A program made the position numbers and the translations under genes. From Byssochlamys sp. IMV 00236 (Eukaryota > Ascomycota > Eurotiomycetes > Eurotiales > Thermoascaceae), in the NCBI GenBank assembly GCA_001931875.2, contig MSJH02000642.1:186001-250000 (forward strand): 64,000 bases of DNA, written 5' to 3'. The notes beneath the pieces were generated by a model. That model did not search any database and had not been told where the DNA came from. It saw only the letters and a program-made list of their open reading frames with translations. Shown here piece by piece: positions 35,905 through 46,722 of this stretch; the stretch's first letter is position 1, and each line of letters starts with the position of its first letter.

Positions 35905-36185
35905 AGCATTACAAAACCACCCACCCTTCAATAATTCCTTCGCAGTCGTTCTCAAGCCTCATAATCTTTAAAACAAACTCCTGATCTTCCTTAAATACAT
36001 CCTTTTCCATGATCGGGGAAAAAGCTCCCTCTTGTCAGGCGGTATACTCCGCGTAACATACACTAACACATTCAATAGATCCGGCGGACATATCTCTCGA
36101 CACATCATACGTCAAGAAACGGACAGAAGAAGTCACATTCTCGTTGAACAGTCCTTAATTCGTATTCTTCGTAGTCTGCAGGGAG
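35905..36185 (-). pseudogene. coding-like remnant of unknown family
   Basis: Reading the minus strand from about 36150 gives GLFNENVTSSVRFLTYDVSR..., then an in-frame TGA at about 36040, then QEGAFSPIMEKDVFKEDQEF... and a last stop near 35909 after EGWVVL. A TAA also precedes the first part in the same frame. Both sides of the inner stop read like ordinary protein. It may be an inactivated gene, two exons, or chance. No family recognised. Confidence 0.25.
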
Positions 36186-36913
36186 TATTAGTCTGAATAT
36201 CAAGAATTAATTCCCGTAGAGCATAGTTATCACTTATTCAAGTCAGCAACTTCTAGAATATATATATATATATACATGTCCATATATTACGTGTCGATGT
36301 ATTATACATAGTACAGCACCAAATAACCATATATATCCATCGCGCTTCAGGATTTCTCCAAATAGTAGACGTGCTCCGATGAGATTGTCATCCTCAGCAC
36401 ATAACGATGCTACCGCAATCTAACTTAAATATCTGTAAAGCGCACTTCTCCATTTCCCCACCAATAGTTGACGAGAGGATTATCCGGCTTAAAGGTATCC
36501 ATTTATCCAAAAAAAAAAAATTATAATCCATATATTATTCAGAGGGATCCCGCCTTATGCAGAATTTTTTAAAAACCCCAAGACCACTTCGCGCAACGTA
36601 CTTAGATGAATCTAGAGCGTAATGTCGGAGAATGCAGTGTATGGTACATATATGTACATACTTCTCGATGCTGCATCGCACTCACTGTTCCTGGGCCCCG
36701 CCCCGCTTTCATCTTGAACAACATCAAGACGTCTCTTTTCTCACCGTATATGACAATCTGAGTTCTCGACCCCACTATAAAACCCTGAGACTCACAATTG
36801 CTTCAACGTGTGAATTTTGTTGCCACTTTATGTCCCTTTTTCTTCTAGAAAACGAAAACCACAAAACGAGTCTATAGATTCATTCCTCCAAGATTCCTCC
36901 TATACCCTAAATC

Positions 36914-37111
36914 ATGCCTGGACCTCAGACCCGAAGCAACGGAGTCGGATCGAAGAGGCCTCTACGGGAGAAGATGTCTTGGTTCGGTTTGAGGGAGCTG
37001 ATCGATTTGTCGGGCTATTATACCTGTTGGAGCAGAAGAATGCGGAATGCGAAGTCAGAGATGATTGAGGGAAAAGAGAGCTGTGATGAATTGTGGTTTT
37101 ATCTCGGATGA
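36914..37111 (+). CDS. doubtful 65-residue hypothetical protein
   Basis: An open frame of 65 codons starts at ATG 36914 in an AATCATGCC context. A TATAAAA box at 36777-36783 lies 130 bp upstream. The product is basic at the start and Trp/Cys-containing (WFGLRELIDLSGYYTCWSRR) with no known domain. Support is weak; it may be a chance frame with a promoter-like neighbourhood. Confidence 0.22.
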   Translation: MPGPQTRSNGVGSKRPLREKMSWFGLRELIDLSGYYTCWSRRMRNAKSEMIEGKESCDELWFYLG

Positions 37112-38654
37112 GAAGAGCATGGGGTTTATATTCTGCTGGGTTCGGGAGGATCTTTGATAGTTTAAAATATTTTTTTTTTTCTGCTTGGCCCTTCCTGGTC
37201 TATACTCAATGCTCGTAGTGCAGGATCATCTCAAACGGACTCCAGGCACGAACTGCTATTCTTCATGTTTATCAAAGAAATATATTTATCTCTAAAGAAA
37301 TTTAGCCCATAGGGGATTATTTAATAGCATGCTAGAAGCTGTCTTGACAAACCCAGAGCCAGATAATAATGAGTTAGTGAGAGATGAAAGAACCCAGAGA
37401 TCAATCTGGCCATTTGATATATCAGAGATTTCTTCAAGGGTATGACGGGCTGAGGCTCGAGTCATAAAAGTGTACCTCGAAAGCGCGGAGGTGTCATTTC
37501 CCGCCGTTCTGTCGGCAAGATACGGATCTAGCGTCTTCTATTGTTCTTGGTCTAGCCTTGTCTCCGTCCCGTCGCGATCGATCTGTACCCCGCGAGCGCC
37601 TACTCCGTAGAGGCGGGGGAGTAAGTAGCTTGGCTGTTCGTGGAGAGGGGTTTTCCCGACAGAATTTTATGGATGGAGGGGCTGGCGGGATAAGAGCTCC
37701 TTTTGGAGACCAGACATCACGACGACGACGACAGACAGAAAATCTCCGTGAAATAAATACCCCATGGCGAAGTCAAGGCTAGTCAGACGGGACTCCTATT
37801 CTATTATTATTTAGCTGTGCGCTCTTCAGGAGAATAATGAATTCCCCTGTCGGATATACCACCGGGAAGTCATCCGTCGGGCCGAGTCGGGTATACCATA
37901 GACTATCAGTAATCCTGAACAAAGCAGCGCCATGACGTAGCCAGGGAAGAGAGATTAACCTAGAGAAACCGATGGTATGAGTGGTCAGCGATTCACGTCC
38001 TGCGCGTTAAAAAAGAAAAAAGAAATAAATCTCTTCTAGGATTCCACAGCCCCCCCCCACGGCTTCGGGGAATGTAGGAAGAGTGAAGACGGCCATGAAA
38101 CAGTAATGTGGGTACAAAGATGCTTTCTTCGCAATGAAAGCCGAGCCCGGAACAAACAGGAAAGGGGGGAAATGACTCTGCTAATAGTTGGTGCCGGGGG
38201 ACTATTGTTATTGCGCTATTTGGGCTCACGATTCGAGCCCGATGGGTAATGTCGGGACTGCTCTCTATAGTCTGGGTAAAAAAAATGTCGCAGATGGCCG
38301 GGATGTCAAACTGCATCGGCAACGAAGGGACAAGGCAAACCGACGCTGGAACCGAAGGTTCGGCTGATAGCGCAGACAGATATGCTTGTGTCTGCAGCAG
38401 CCTTGTAGAGCCCATATTGATAGGCAAGATAGAATCACTTGCGATAGATAGGAGAAACCCGGGCGCCGCAGCGATTCTTCCGGCTAGAAAATCCCGCGGA
38501 TGATTGGTCTGGTTGCTTTGTAAATATGATTCCATCGTCTAGACCGTCCATTCGCTAGATAGTATACCTCTCTACCGGTTAGGGTCGAATGGAAACCGTA
38601 TTCGATCGATCTTCGAACGGCTAGCGACCCATTTACTCTCGACATGGCCGGGTG

Positions 38655-39280
38655 ATGCATGTACGGCGTACTACTACTATCGGCCCGTTCTGGCCACGCG
38701 TAAGAATGGACAAAGGGCGATTATCTCTCGACGCTGTATGCCCCTTAGCGGCAGTCAGTGGAGCTCGCAGCCATATTCTACGTAATAGTTTGCAACCGTT
38801 TTGCGTCGCAGAGCTGAGACATCTATTATTATTATTATTTTTATTGTTTTCGGGCATCTAGATCGTGCAGCATTAATCTACTAGCTCTCTCTGGCCCCGT
38901 GACAGGTTGGGTCGTTCGATATTGAGGATTTCCCGTGGAAGGGCGAAAAGGACAACCGACGGTGGGTCACGGATCTGGCTGCTTGGATCAACCCCCTCGT
39001 CGGTATACCATATGGTAATTCTGGCTGGAGATGTCTGGATGTCCAAGTCTCGAAAACGAAGGACCCAAAGTCACAGTGCTCGATCCGCGTCATCGATTCT
39101 GGTCTCTGGGTGGATTTTCTGGGGTTGCCGGGCCAGGGACAGTGGCGACGGTATCCGGCGGACAAAAGGCCTGACAAAGACTGGCTGAAGTTTTTTCTGG
39201 ATTCTTGGGTTCTGGGGAAAGATCCGCAGCCGGACGCTATGGTTATGACTAACGGCGGTTCTCCGCATGCGAGCACTTAG
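38655..39280 (+). CDS. hypothetical protein; second exon well supported, first exon tentative
   Basis: From 38906 to 39280 the + strand is open for 125 codons with no early ATG, directly after a GTGACAG acceptor. The translation is protein-like and Trp-rich: FDIEDFPWKGEKDNRRWVTD, AAWINPLVGIPYGNSGWRC, IRVIDSGLWVDFLGLPGQ, DWLKFFLDSWVLG. A possible first exon is 38655-38699 (15 codons from ATG, donor CGCGTAAGA), which joins in phase and gives 139 residues with a 206-nt intron. The first exon could also lie elsewhere, or the gene may be a 5'-truncated remnant. The only long frame on the opposite strand is a shadow. I recognise no family. Confidence 0.4.
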
Positions 39281-40291
39281 TGGCGGATCAAGGGAGTTGA
39301 CGCTATTCCCAGCCTGTTTGCCCCGAGTTTTCTCCCACGCCGTGCTAGACTAGCGGATGTTCGTGGTGTGGCGGGTAACACGTAAATAGCTCTTGATCCT
39401 GGTTGGCGGCCGCATTCGAGGATAACTAGGTCTCGTGTCTACTCCGTAGTAGAGGGGCAGAACTGCTGCGAAGAACAGCGGGGTCGAACAGAATAGTTTC
39501 CGGCAAAAAGAAAAGAAAAGAAAAATAATAATAATAATTGTGAAAACAGAAGGATGGAATATAGAACTATGAGGTCAGACCAGAAGCTAGTCAGTCGAAT
39601 ACCAAAGCCGTCGTCGTGAAAGGATGCATCGCGGGGTGTCTTTGGTTGTGTCGAAAGTCAAAGAGTAGAGATGATGCGGTCATTGGCAGCGAGTGAGATC
39701 ATCGCGCCGTCTCCGCATCCACGTTCGTCAGGATGTCCTTCCTGCTGGCCAGCAAGATGACTCTGTCCGGGTGCAGGTGGGAGGTATTATGATTGTGTCT
39801 CTGCAACATAAAAGCAAGCAACCCAGAGGCTCCTGTAATAATTCTACACTGCTCTTCCGCATGCAACGGATTCTATTCTATTCTATTATTCTGTCATCTG
39901 TAACAACCAGCTTGCCTCGACAGCTTTTTTGCTGCAATATCTGCAATATCTGCAACACCTGCAACAACATCCGGTAAGTAGGATCTCTCCTAATCATAAT
40001 AATTCCGACCGGGACCTAGACTATCTATCATCTGGAGCATATCGATCCAGTTCGTACTCCACTACGGAGTATCGACAGGAACTACTAGTCGCCATCGAGC
40101 CCCTTTCTTAGCACAGTTTCTTGCTATCGCCGCGTGGTTCCGGCTTCACTTCGTGGAACAACTGCTGATCGGGACATCTCGGACAGCCGCAAGTGCCTCG
40201 TCTCCAGAACCGCCCGATATCTCCCGTCCGAGTGTGGAGAAAGACGTAGGATTGTCAGCCCAAACAAGCGTCTCTGCTATCATCATCGACC
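39281..40291. other. promoter region of acuF
   Basis: About 1 kb without genes. It has TACTCCGTA at 39440, TACGGAGTA at 40063 and a CCG-N7-CCG site at 40214-40226 just upstream of the acuF start region. An AAAAG/AAT low-complexity run lies at about 39506-39538. Confidence 0.6.
40214..40226. promoter_or_regulatory. CCG-N7-CCG site of the AcuK/AcuM type
   Basis: The sequence CCGATATCTCCCG has two CCG triplets exactly seven bases apart. In A. nidulans the zinc-cluster regulators AcuK and AcuM control gluconeogenic genes, acuF among them, through CCGN7CCG elements. Position (66 bp before ATG 40292, 210 bp before ATG 40436) suits a proximal promoter element. Flanking CCG triplets at 40210 and 40228 add to the cluster. 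Confidence 0.6.
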
Positions 40292-42706
40292 ATGAATCCG
40301 GCCGCTGCTGTCCCTGCTGCTGGCAGTCATATACCCCAGGTCCGCCCGGCCTCTCCAGGTCCTCAGCACTCTGATTTTGTCCGCCAGCAAGTCGCGAGAC
40401 ATCGAAACAACAATTATCATTCATCTTCACTCAAAATGGTCGCCTCATCTGTCAATCGTACTGCCCTCCACCCTGGTGGTGTCCAGTGAGTCGTCCCTCT
40501 TGTCCATTGTATTGCCTGATAGATATCGATGTCGTTCTATACCATACTCATGGACCACAACATCGTCTATCATCATTTGGACTTATATTGTTCGGAACCA
40601 TGTTGTGATGCTAACTCCATCTCTCTTATCCAGGCCGGGCAAGGGTCACACTGAACTCGAGGAGGAACTCCACGAGACCGCGCACATTGACTATGACCGT
40701 GTCGCTATTGTAAGCACCCTGCAAAACCTGTCCGACTTTTGATACATATTCACTGTTGGCTAACGCACTCGACAGATTGCCAACCCCTCCGTCGCCGCCC
40801 TCTACGAGGATGCCCTTGTCTACGAGACCGGTAGTGCCATCACATCCAGCGGTGCTCTGACCGCATACTCTGGTGCCAAAACTGGCCGTTCGCCCTCCGA
40901 CAAGCGTATCGTCCGGGAGCCCTCTTCAGAGAAGGATGTCTGGTGGGGTCCTGTCAACAAGCCCATGAGCCCTGACGTATGTATCCCTATTTACTACTAC
41001 AGCCATTGTTATGCATGTTCCACCTGTTGTTCCCTGGTGATGACGGTGATCGATTCTACTATCGGCATCGGCATTTCCCTTGCAGCGGCTCCACCATAGC
41101 TCCCCTCCCCTTGCAGATGACAAGCTTCGTCAAGCTTTCTGTCACAGAAACGCTGCGAGGAATGGGCAGGATTGCCTCGAATGATTCTGCTCTGCAAATC
41201 CCCTTTTTTCGCATCTGGGAGACATTTCCATTTGTTTCTTGGCCCTGATTTCCACTGTGCAACCCCTCGGCCCCTTTGCCTCGGCCATCCTTCCGGTTCC
41301 CCGCATTCCCGCACCGGGTCACGTGGTGTGATATCATCGGTTGCTAATGTCTCTTCCAGGTCTGGCGCATCAACCGCGAGCGTGCAGTCGACTACCTCAA
41401 CACCCGGAACCGTATCTACGTTATTGACGGCTTTGCTGGCTGGGATGAGAGATACCGTATCAACGTCCGCGTTGTCTGCGCCCGTGCCTACCATGCCCTG
41501 TTCATGCGCAACATGCTCATCCGTCCTACCAAGGAGGAGCTCGAGCACTTCCACCCTGACTATGTCATCTACAACGCCGGTTCCTTCCCGGCTAACCGCT
41601 TCACCGAGGGTATGACCTCGGCCACCTCCGTTGCTATCAACTTTGCCGAGAAGGAGATGGTCATCCTGGGTACCGAGTATGCCGGTGAAATGAAGAAGGG
41701 AGTCTTCACCGTCCTCTTCTACGAGATGCCCGTCAAGCACAACGTCCTGACCCTGCACTCCTCCGCCAACCAGGGCCCCGATGGCGACGTCACCGTCTTC
41801 TTCGGTCTGTCCGGAACTGGTAAGACGACGCTGTCTGCCGACCCCAAGCGTGCTCTGATCGGTGATGACGAGCACTGCTGGACCGACAAGGGTGTCTTCA
41901 ACATCGAGGGTGGCTGCTACGCCAAGTGCATTGGTCTGTCCGCTGAGAAGGAGCCCGACATTTTCAACGCCATCCGCTTCGGATCCGTCCTGGAGAACGT
42001 TGTCTTCGACCCTACCACCCGTGTTGTCGACTACGACGATGCCACCCTCACCGAGAACACCCGCTGCGCCTACCCCATTGAGTACATCCACAACGCCCTC
42101 ATCCCCTGCGTCAGCCAGAAGCACCCCTCCAACATCATCTTGCTTACCTGCGACGCCCGTGGTGTCCTGCCCCCGATCTCCAAGCTCACCACTGAGCAGA
42201 CCATGTTCCACTTCATCTCCGGATACACCTCCAAGATGGCTGGTACTGAGGATGGTGTCACGGAGCCCCAGGCTACCTTCTCGTCTTGCTTCGCTCAGCC
42301 CTTCCTGGCTCTGCACCCCATGCGCTACGCCCGCATGCTGGCCGACAAGATCTCCGAACACAAGGCTAACGCCTGGCTGCTCAACACCGGCTGGGTTGGC
42401 GCTGGCGCCACCACTGGCGGTAAGCGTTGCCCACTGAAGTACACTCGTGCCATCCTCGATGCCATTCACAGCGGTGAGCTCGCCAATGTTGAGTACGAGA
42501 CCTACGAGGTCTTCAACCTGCACGTCCCCAAGAGCTGCCCCGGTGTTCCCAGCGAGCTGCTCAACCCCAAGAGGAGCTGGGTCGCCACCACCAGCTTCGA
42601 GGACGAGGTCAACAAGCTGGGCAAGCTGTTCAACGAGAACTTCAAGAAGTACGAGAGCGAGGCCACCAAGGAGGTGCTTGCCGCTGCTCCTGTCCTGAAG
42701 CAGTAA
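40292..42706 (+). CDS. acuF: phosphoenolpyruvate carboxykinase (ATP)
   Basis: Four exons, 40292-40485, 40634-40709, 40776-40976 and 41360-42706, give 605 residues. AcuF turns oxaloacetate and ATP into PEP and CO2, the committed step of gluconeogenesis, in the cytosol. Landmarks: [13 protein letters not shown] in exon 3; [11 protein letters not shown]; the Mn/substrate block [19 protein letters not shown]; the P-loop GLSGTGKT at 306-313; the metal-binding kinase-2 loop IGDDEHCW at about 324-331; then [16 protein letters not shown] and the [16 protein letters not shown] loop. A second in-frame ATG at 40436 ([15 protein letters not shown]) would give 557 residues, nearer the yeast length; A. nidulans AcuF at about 600 favours the longer form. 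Codons end mostly in C or G, a mark of high expression. Intron 3 is 383 nt, long for this genome. Confidence 0.96.
40977..41359 (+). other. long third intron of acuF
   Basis: A 383-nt intron (GTATGT donor, CTAATG branch region and TCTTCCAG acceptor) where the gene's other introns are 148 and 66 nt. It contains pyrimidine tracts ending in CAG at about 41091 and 41117 that could act as alternative acceptors. Confidence 0.85.
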
Positions 42707-44291
42707 ATGCCAGAAACTCTTTCGGGTTTGCGATGACGTCCCTCCAGCGGCTACTGGGGATGTCGGGATATGGGTCTTTTTTTTTGGTCTAGATTGTGAT
42801 TTTTGCATTGCATCGTGCGTGTGTCGTTTCAATTTCCTAGCATTACTACCCCTGATGTCCGCGACTCTCGCGATATGATGGCCTGAGTCTTTCAATGTTT
42901 TTGGTTGATGTGCTTGTTTCCCTATATAATGAAGATCTGATGATCTCTGGGAAGACTCGAAAGCGATGACGGCCGTGTCTGAACGGATGCCCTGGCGCTC
43001 CCAGATGTGAGAAATAGTTAAAAAGCCGATCTATTTAGTATAATCAATACATTGAATAAGCATTTAGTTATTCTCTTCCAATGCCGTAGTCGTCAACATG
43101 ATGTAAGTTTCCCATAAGACTATTTATCCACTTGATTAAGTAGCCTCGTACTGAATCAATCAACTTCATCACCGTATCCCTTCACGCCGCCACAGAAACA
43201 ACAAGGTAGGACAAACGCAACCAGCTAGAATAATCGAAACAGAACAACGAACCTGAATATATAACAGCTCCAAAATGAACAAGTCACGGCAGCGTCAGCC
43301 TAACTGTATCAGATAAATTATACCCGCGTAGACGTGGTGGCCCATCTATAGTTAACTAGTTATGGATTGAGATTAATAACCCCGGACGAAGAAGCCTTCT
43401 TGATGAAGCCTTGTCATGATATAATAGTCTCTCTTTCCGATTTGATCTCAAAAGGAGTGGTTGTGGATTATTATTACCACTACCATGTGGGTGATACTGA
43501 AGGAGGCGGTGGGGATAAAACCCTAAGTATGTACATATGTACCTATCTGGGTAGCTACTTACTTACTTACAGCCCGCCATGAATAAATACCTACCAGGCT
43601 ATCACGAATGGTTTTAGGCACAGCTCCCTTCTCGAATTATAACTATCAATCAGAGAGAATAATTGATCGTCGTTGAAGACTTTTTTTTTAAAACATTCAA
43701 GACGCAATCTCGACATTTAAAAAAAAAATGGAGAGAATCAGGTATTAGGTAACAGTGATGATTTTCAAATGTGGTAGTTATCGATTGTTTATTTCATTTA
43801 TTTACAGAAACATTCATCTGTATAAGTAGGATCAAGCAGGTAAAACTTATCTCGCAGAATGGGCACAAGGGGAATATTATATAGATGAAGCAGAGATTTA
43901 ATCAGATCCAAAAAAAAAATGCGTATAGATAAGCCCTCCGGAGGAAATCTATCCTCTAGGTAGCCCGATCTGTTTTCCACTTCATAGGTAGCTAGCTGCG
44001 ATGCGGTTTCAATGCTGCGTCGAGAAGCCCTAACTAGTCTGAATCTGAATCCCAACTCAATGGATTGAGAGGCGATGCATGGAACCCGCATTATGTGTCG
44101 AGATGTATCAAAAGTTATGCGACGACGACGACTTTTCAGAACGCAAAGCGTGTGTTAAGTAGGTTAGGTAGGTAATCATGATCGTATCATCCGAGGATGT
44201 TCGTCGAGTTCGCTGTGCGCAAAACGGCAGTGTGTCTCTGATATGTATTGCAACGTGCACAAACAACCCAACAGATGGCTTCAGAAGGCAT
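42707..44291. other. convergent intergenic region between acuF and the mitochondrial carrier
   Basis: 3' flanks of two convergent genes, about 1.6 kb, AT-rich. Contains poly-A/T runs and a CTTA repeat around 43553-43570. No gene seen. Confidence 0.6.
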
Positions 44292-45355
44292 CTATTTGGT
44301 GATGAAGTTCAGGTAATCGGCGACGATGAGAGTGACCATTCTATACATAAACGTTCATGTTAGCGCGGCTGTCAAAAGAGGGGACTGGGTGGGTGGGGGG
44401 AAGACACTAACGCATGGGGCGCGATCCGCACATAGTAAGTGCCGAAACCGCGATAGAATCTCAACCAACCCTCATCGCGCACCACCTTGCGAGCGCAGTC
44501 AAGCACTCCCCGGTAGGGTAGCTGGCCAGTCTTGGGATCCTTCTGCTGCTTCTGGAGGCGGGTCTTGATGAAGTCGAAGGGAAGAGAGAGGAAACTGGCG
44601 AAGAATCCGGCAATGGCGGACGCGGCAAAGGTCTGGTTGCGCTGCGACAGGTTGGTGTGAGCCTTCAGCTGGGACTTGGACTCAGCGAAGAAGGTCAGCT
44701 GTCCGAAGTTGAGCGCCATCGCGCGAACGACCGTTGGGAGTGCGCCTGCCCAGAGAGCGCCGATTCCTTCGGTCTTGGTGATGCGGACCAGGGCGTCAAT
44801 GACAGAACGGTAGTTGGCACGCGCCTCAGGCGGCTTCAAACCATCCGACTGCATACGGATGAGCGCCAGGTCCGCAGGGTTTCCAATCATGGCAGCGAAT
44901 CCACCGGCCGCCAAACCTGCCCCTGCACGCTCTCTGAACGAGATTTTCTGTCCTTTGGACTCGGCGTTCTTGTTCAGAGTGGTGATGAATGTGTCGAAGA
45001 TTCCCAGTCGAGCGGTGGTATAGACAGCCTGTCGAAGCAGACCTGCGGACAATCCAGTGTAGAGATCAAGGACCTTTCCGGATCTGATGATGTCCTTGGT
45101 GACGCTAAAGGCTGTCGGACGGGGACCTTCTCGCACACCTTCTCCGGCCAGCTGCAGGCGGACCTTGATCATGTCAATGGGCTGGACTACAGCCGTGGCG
45201 CTCATACCGGCGAGACCGCCATTGACGAAAGGGAGGACTGCTCGGGTGTATGGGTGGTGGAGGAAGGAAGAAGTTGTTTTCGAGGGGTTCTCAATCTTCT
45301 CCTGTGCCGAGTTGGCCGCACTTGCGGCGGCTTCCTTGACCGAGCTGGATGCCAT
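44292..45355 (-). CDS. mitochondrial 2-oxoglutarate/malate carrier
   Basis: Two minus-strand exons, 45355-44412 and 44340-44292 (71-nt intron, GTTAGT donor), give 330 residues. It is a mitochondrial carrier (SLC25) with three repeats of about 100 residues and six membrane helices in the inner membrane. Signatures are PIDMIK (59-64), PADLAL (160-165, Lys replaced by Leu as in oxoglutarate carriers) and PFDFIK (259-264). The block GLSAGLLRQAVYTTARLGIFD (101-121) is diagnostic for the oxoglutarate/malate carrier group (SLC25A11). It swaps 2-oxoglutarate for malate, feeding the malate-aspartate shuttle and moving carbon for gluconeogenesis. It adjoins acuF, which uses the oxaloacetate derived from exported malate. 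The second exon encodes only the last 16 residues. Confidence 0.93.
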
Positions 45356-46694
45356 GGTCGAATATAGAATCAGTATCCGCGAGGGATGTCGAGCTCAATT
45401 GGCTTTTTTTATATATCTGCAGCGGAATATCAGCCATGGCTCATCGAAGGTAATCGCAGCATGATTCCGTGGGCAGACGGGGAATTCTCGTGCAGATATC
45501 TTACCGGGTGATGAACAAGGATGAGCCCCTTCAATGTGAATCTGCCAGTACTGGTTCTTCTTCTTCTCGGTCTGTCACAGCCAATCACTACGTGGCAGCG
45601 ATAGATGATATATATACAATAATATCAAAGCTCTCGACGAGACGGTGACCGCTGAATGCTGTGCGGAGGGGAAGCTGCAGAGGACGAACGGAGCCCAACC
45701 GATGAGGGGAGGCCTGAAACTATACTCTCCGGCGTAACTGGGTATTCTTGTCGATGTTGGGGAAATGAGGAGATCTGGGGAGGGGAAGATGCCGGTCACG
45801 AGGTTGGACGGAAGGGTATAATATGAGATGGAATAAGATCAGGCCACACGGGGCAAGCTACCTGGCTGCTGGCAGAGAGAGAACTGTCTAAAGTTGACCA
45901 ACTGGGAAACACGAGGGGATGCGGGGAAGCAAGATGATGTGTCTTGTGTAGCGATGTTCTGGTGCAATGACCGAGGGAGAAGACGGGGTAGATGTATTCG
46001 AGCCAGCAGCTTGTCTAACTATGTATTACTTACTTACTCCTGGGAGGGGAATAACCGGCGGGGCCCGGACGAAGGATGAGGATCCGGGGAATTGGCTTTC
46101 TACTGGTGTCTCGCCTGTGCCCAGACGCGGAACAAGGGGAACTATGACGATCCAGATGGACATGACGGCGGCGGACGAGGAGGAGGAGGTGTTGTCCAGG
46201 TACTGAGCTTGCCGGTCTGCACCCCACGGGAATACGGATACTGTCTCTGGCATCTGCTAGATACGACTAGATAGTCAACTGGGATCGAACCGTTCTGCCG
46301 TGGTGGGAATGTGCCAGACGTTGGCAATCATCATGGACGTACTACTGCGTTACTGGGACGGCGTTGCGATGAGCCGATATGCCACCACCGCCTTTCCCCA
46401 GCGACTTGAGTGACCCGGTTAATCCGCTCCTCAGCAGTAGTAGTTAGCCGGGGAAGAATGAATGAATGCATTGCGACGACGGAAACAGCATTATTGCAAC
46501 CCTGGTCTGTGTGAGATTGAATCATCGCAATCATGACTGGTTGGACAAGCAATCAGCGGTCGAGTGGATCGGCCGTGGGTGGAGATGAGTCTATCGTTCT
46601 AGTCTAGATACTTAGAGTATGGTAGATAATATGGATAACTAGTTAGTCTAGTTTGCAAGTTGCACGAGCCCAGAACTGACGACACTGTTCATGG

Positions 46695-46722
46695 GACCAT
46701 CGACCATCGACCATCGACCATC
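46695..46722. repeat. four tandem GACCATC heptamers
   Basis: Four exact head-to-tail copies of a 7-bp unit in non-coding DNA. A short minisatellite-like array, useful as a variable marker. Confidence 0.85.

Larger units (their letters stand above)
34119..38654. other. gene-poor region upstream of the antiporter
   Basis: About 4.5 kb, AT-rich, without a complete gene I can support. It holds a perfect 9-bp stem-loop at 34719-34740, three TACTCCGTA/TACGGAGTA words (35025, 35628, 37601), a TA repeat at about 36259-36274, coding-like remnants on the minus strand at about 35463-36185 and a 65-codon open frame at 36914. A 180-codon minus-strand frame at 37993-38535 has no protein-like motif. Confidence 0.55.

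Noticed and set aside
37993..38535. 180-codon open frame on the minus strand as a gene
   Set aside because: Composition is Ser/Pro/Leu/Arg-rich without motif, intron signals or start context; the end runs into a homopolymer-rich stretch.
41009..42895. Antisense 628-codon open frame as a real gene
   Set aside because: It lies mostly opposite the well-supported acuF exon 4, has a Gly/Val/Asp-rich low-information translation and no domain. Reported only as a curiosity.
46275..46300. GGTTCGATCCC-like B box on the minus strand
   Set aside because: No matching T-stem, D-arm or acceptor stem.
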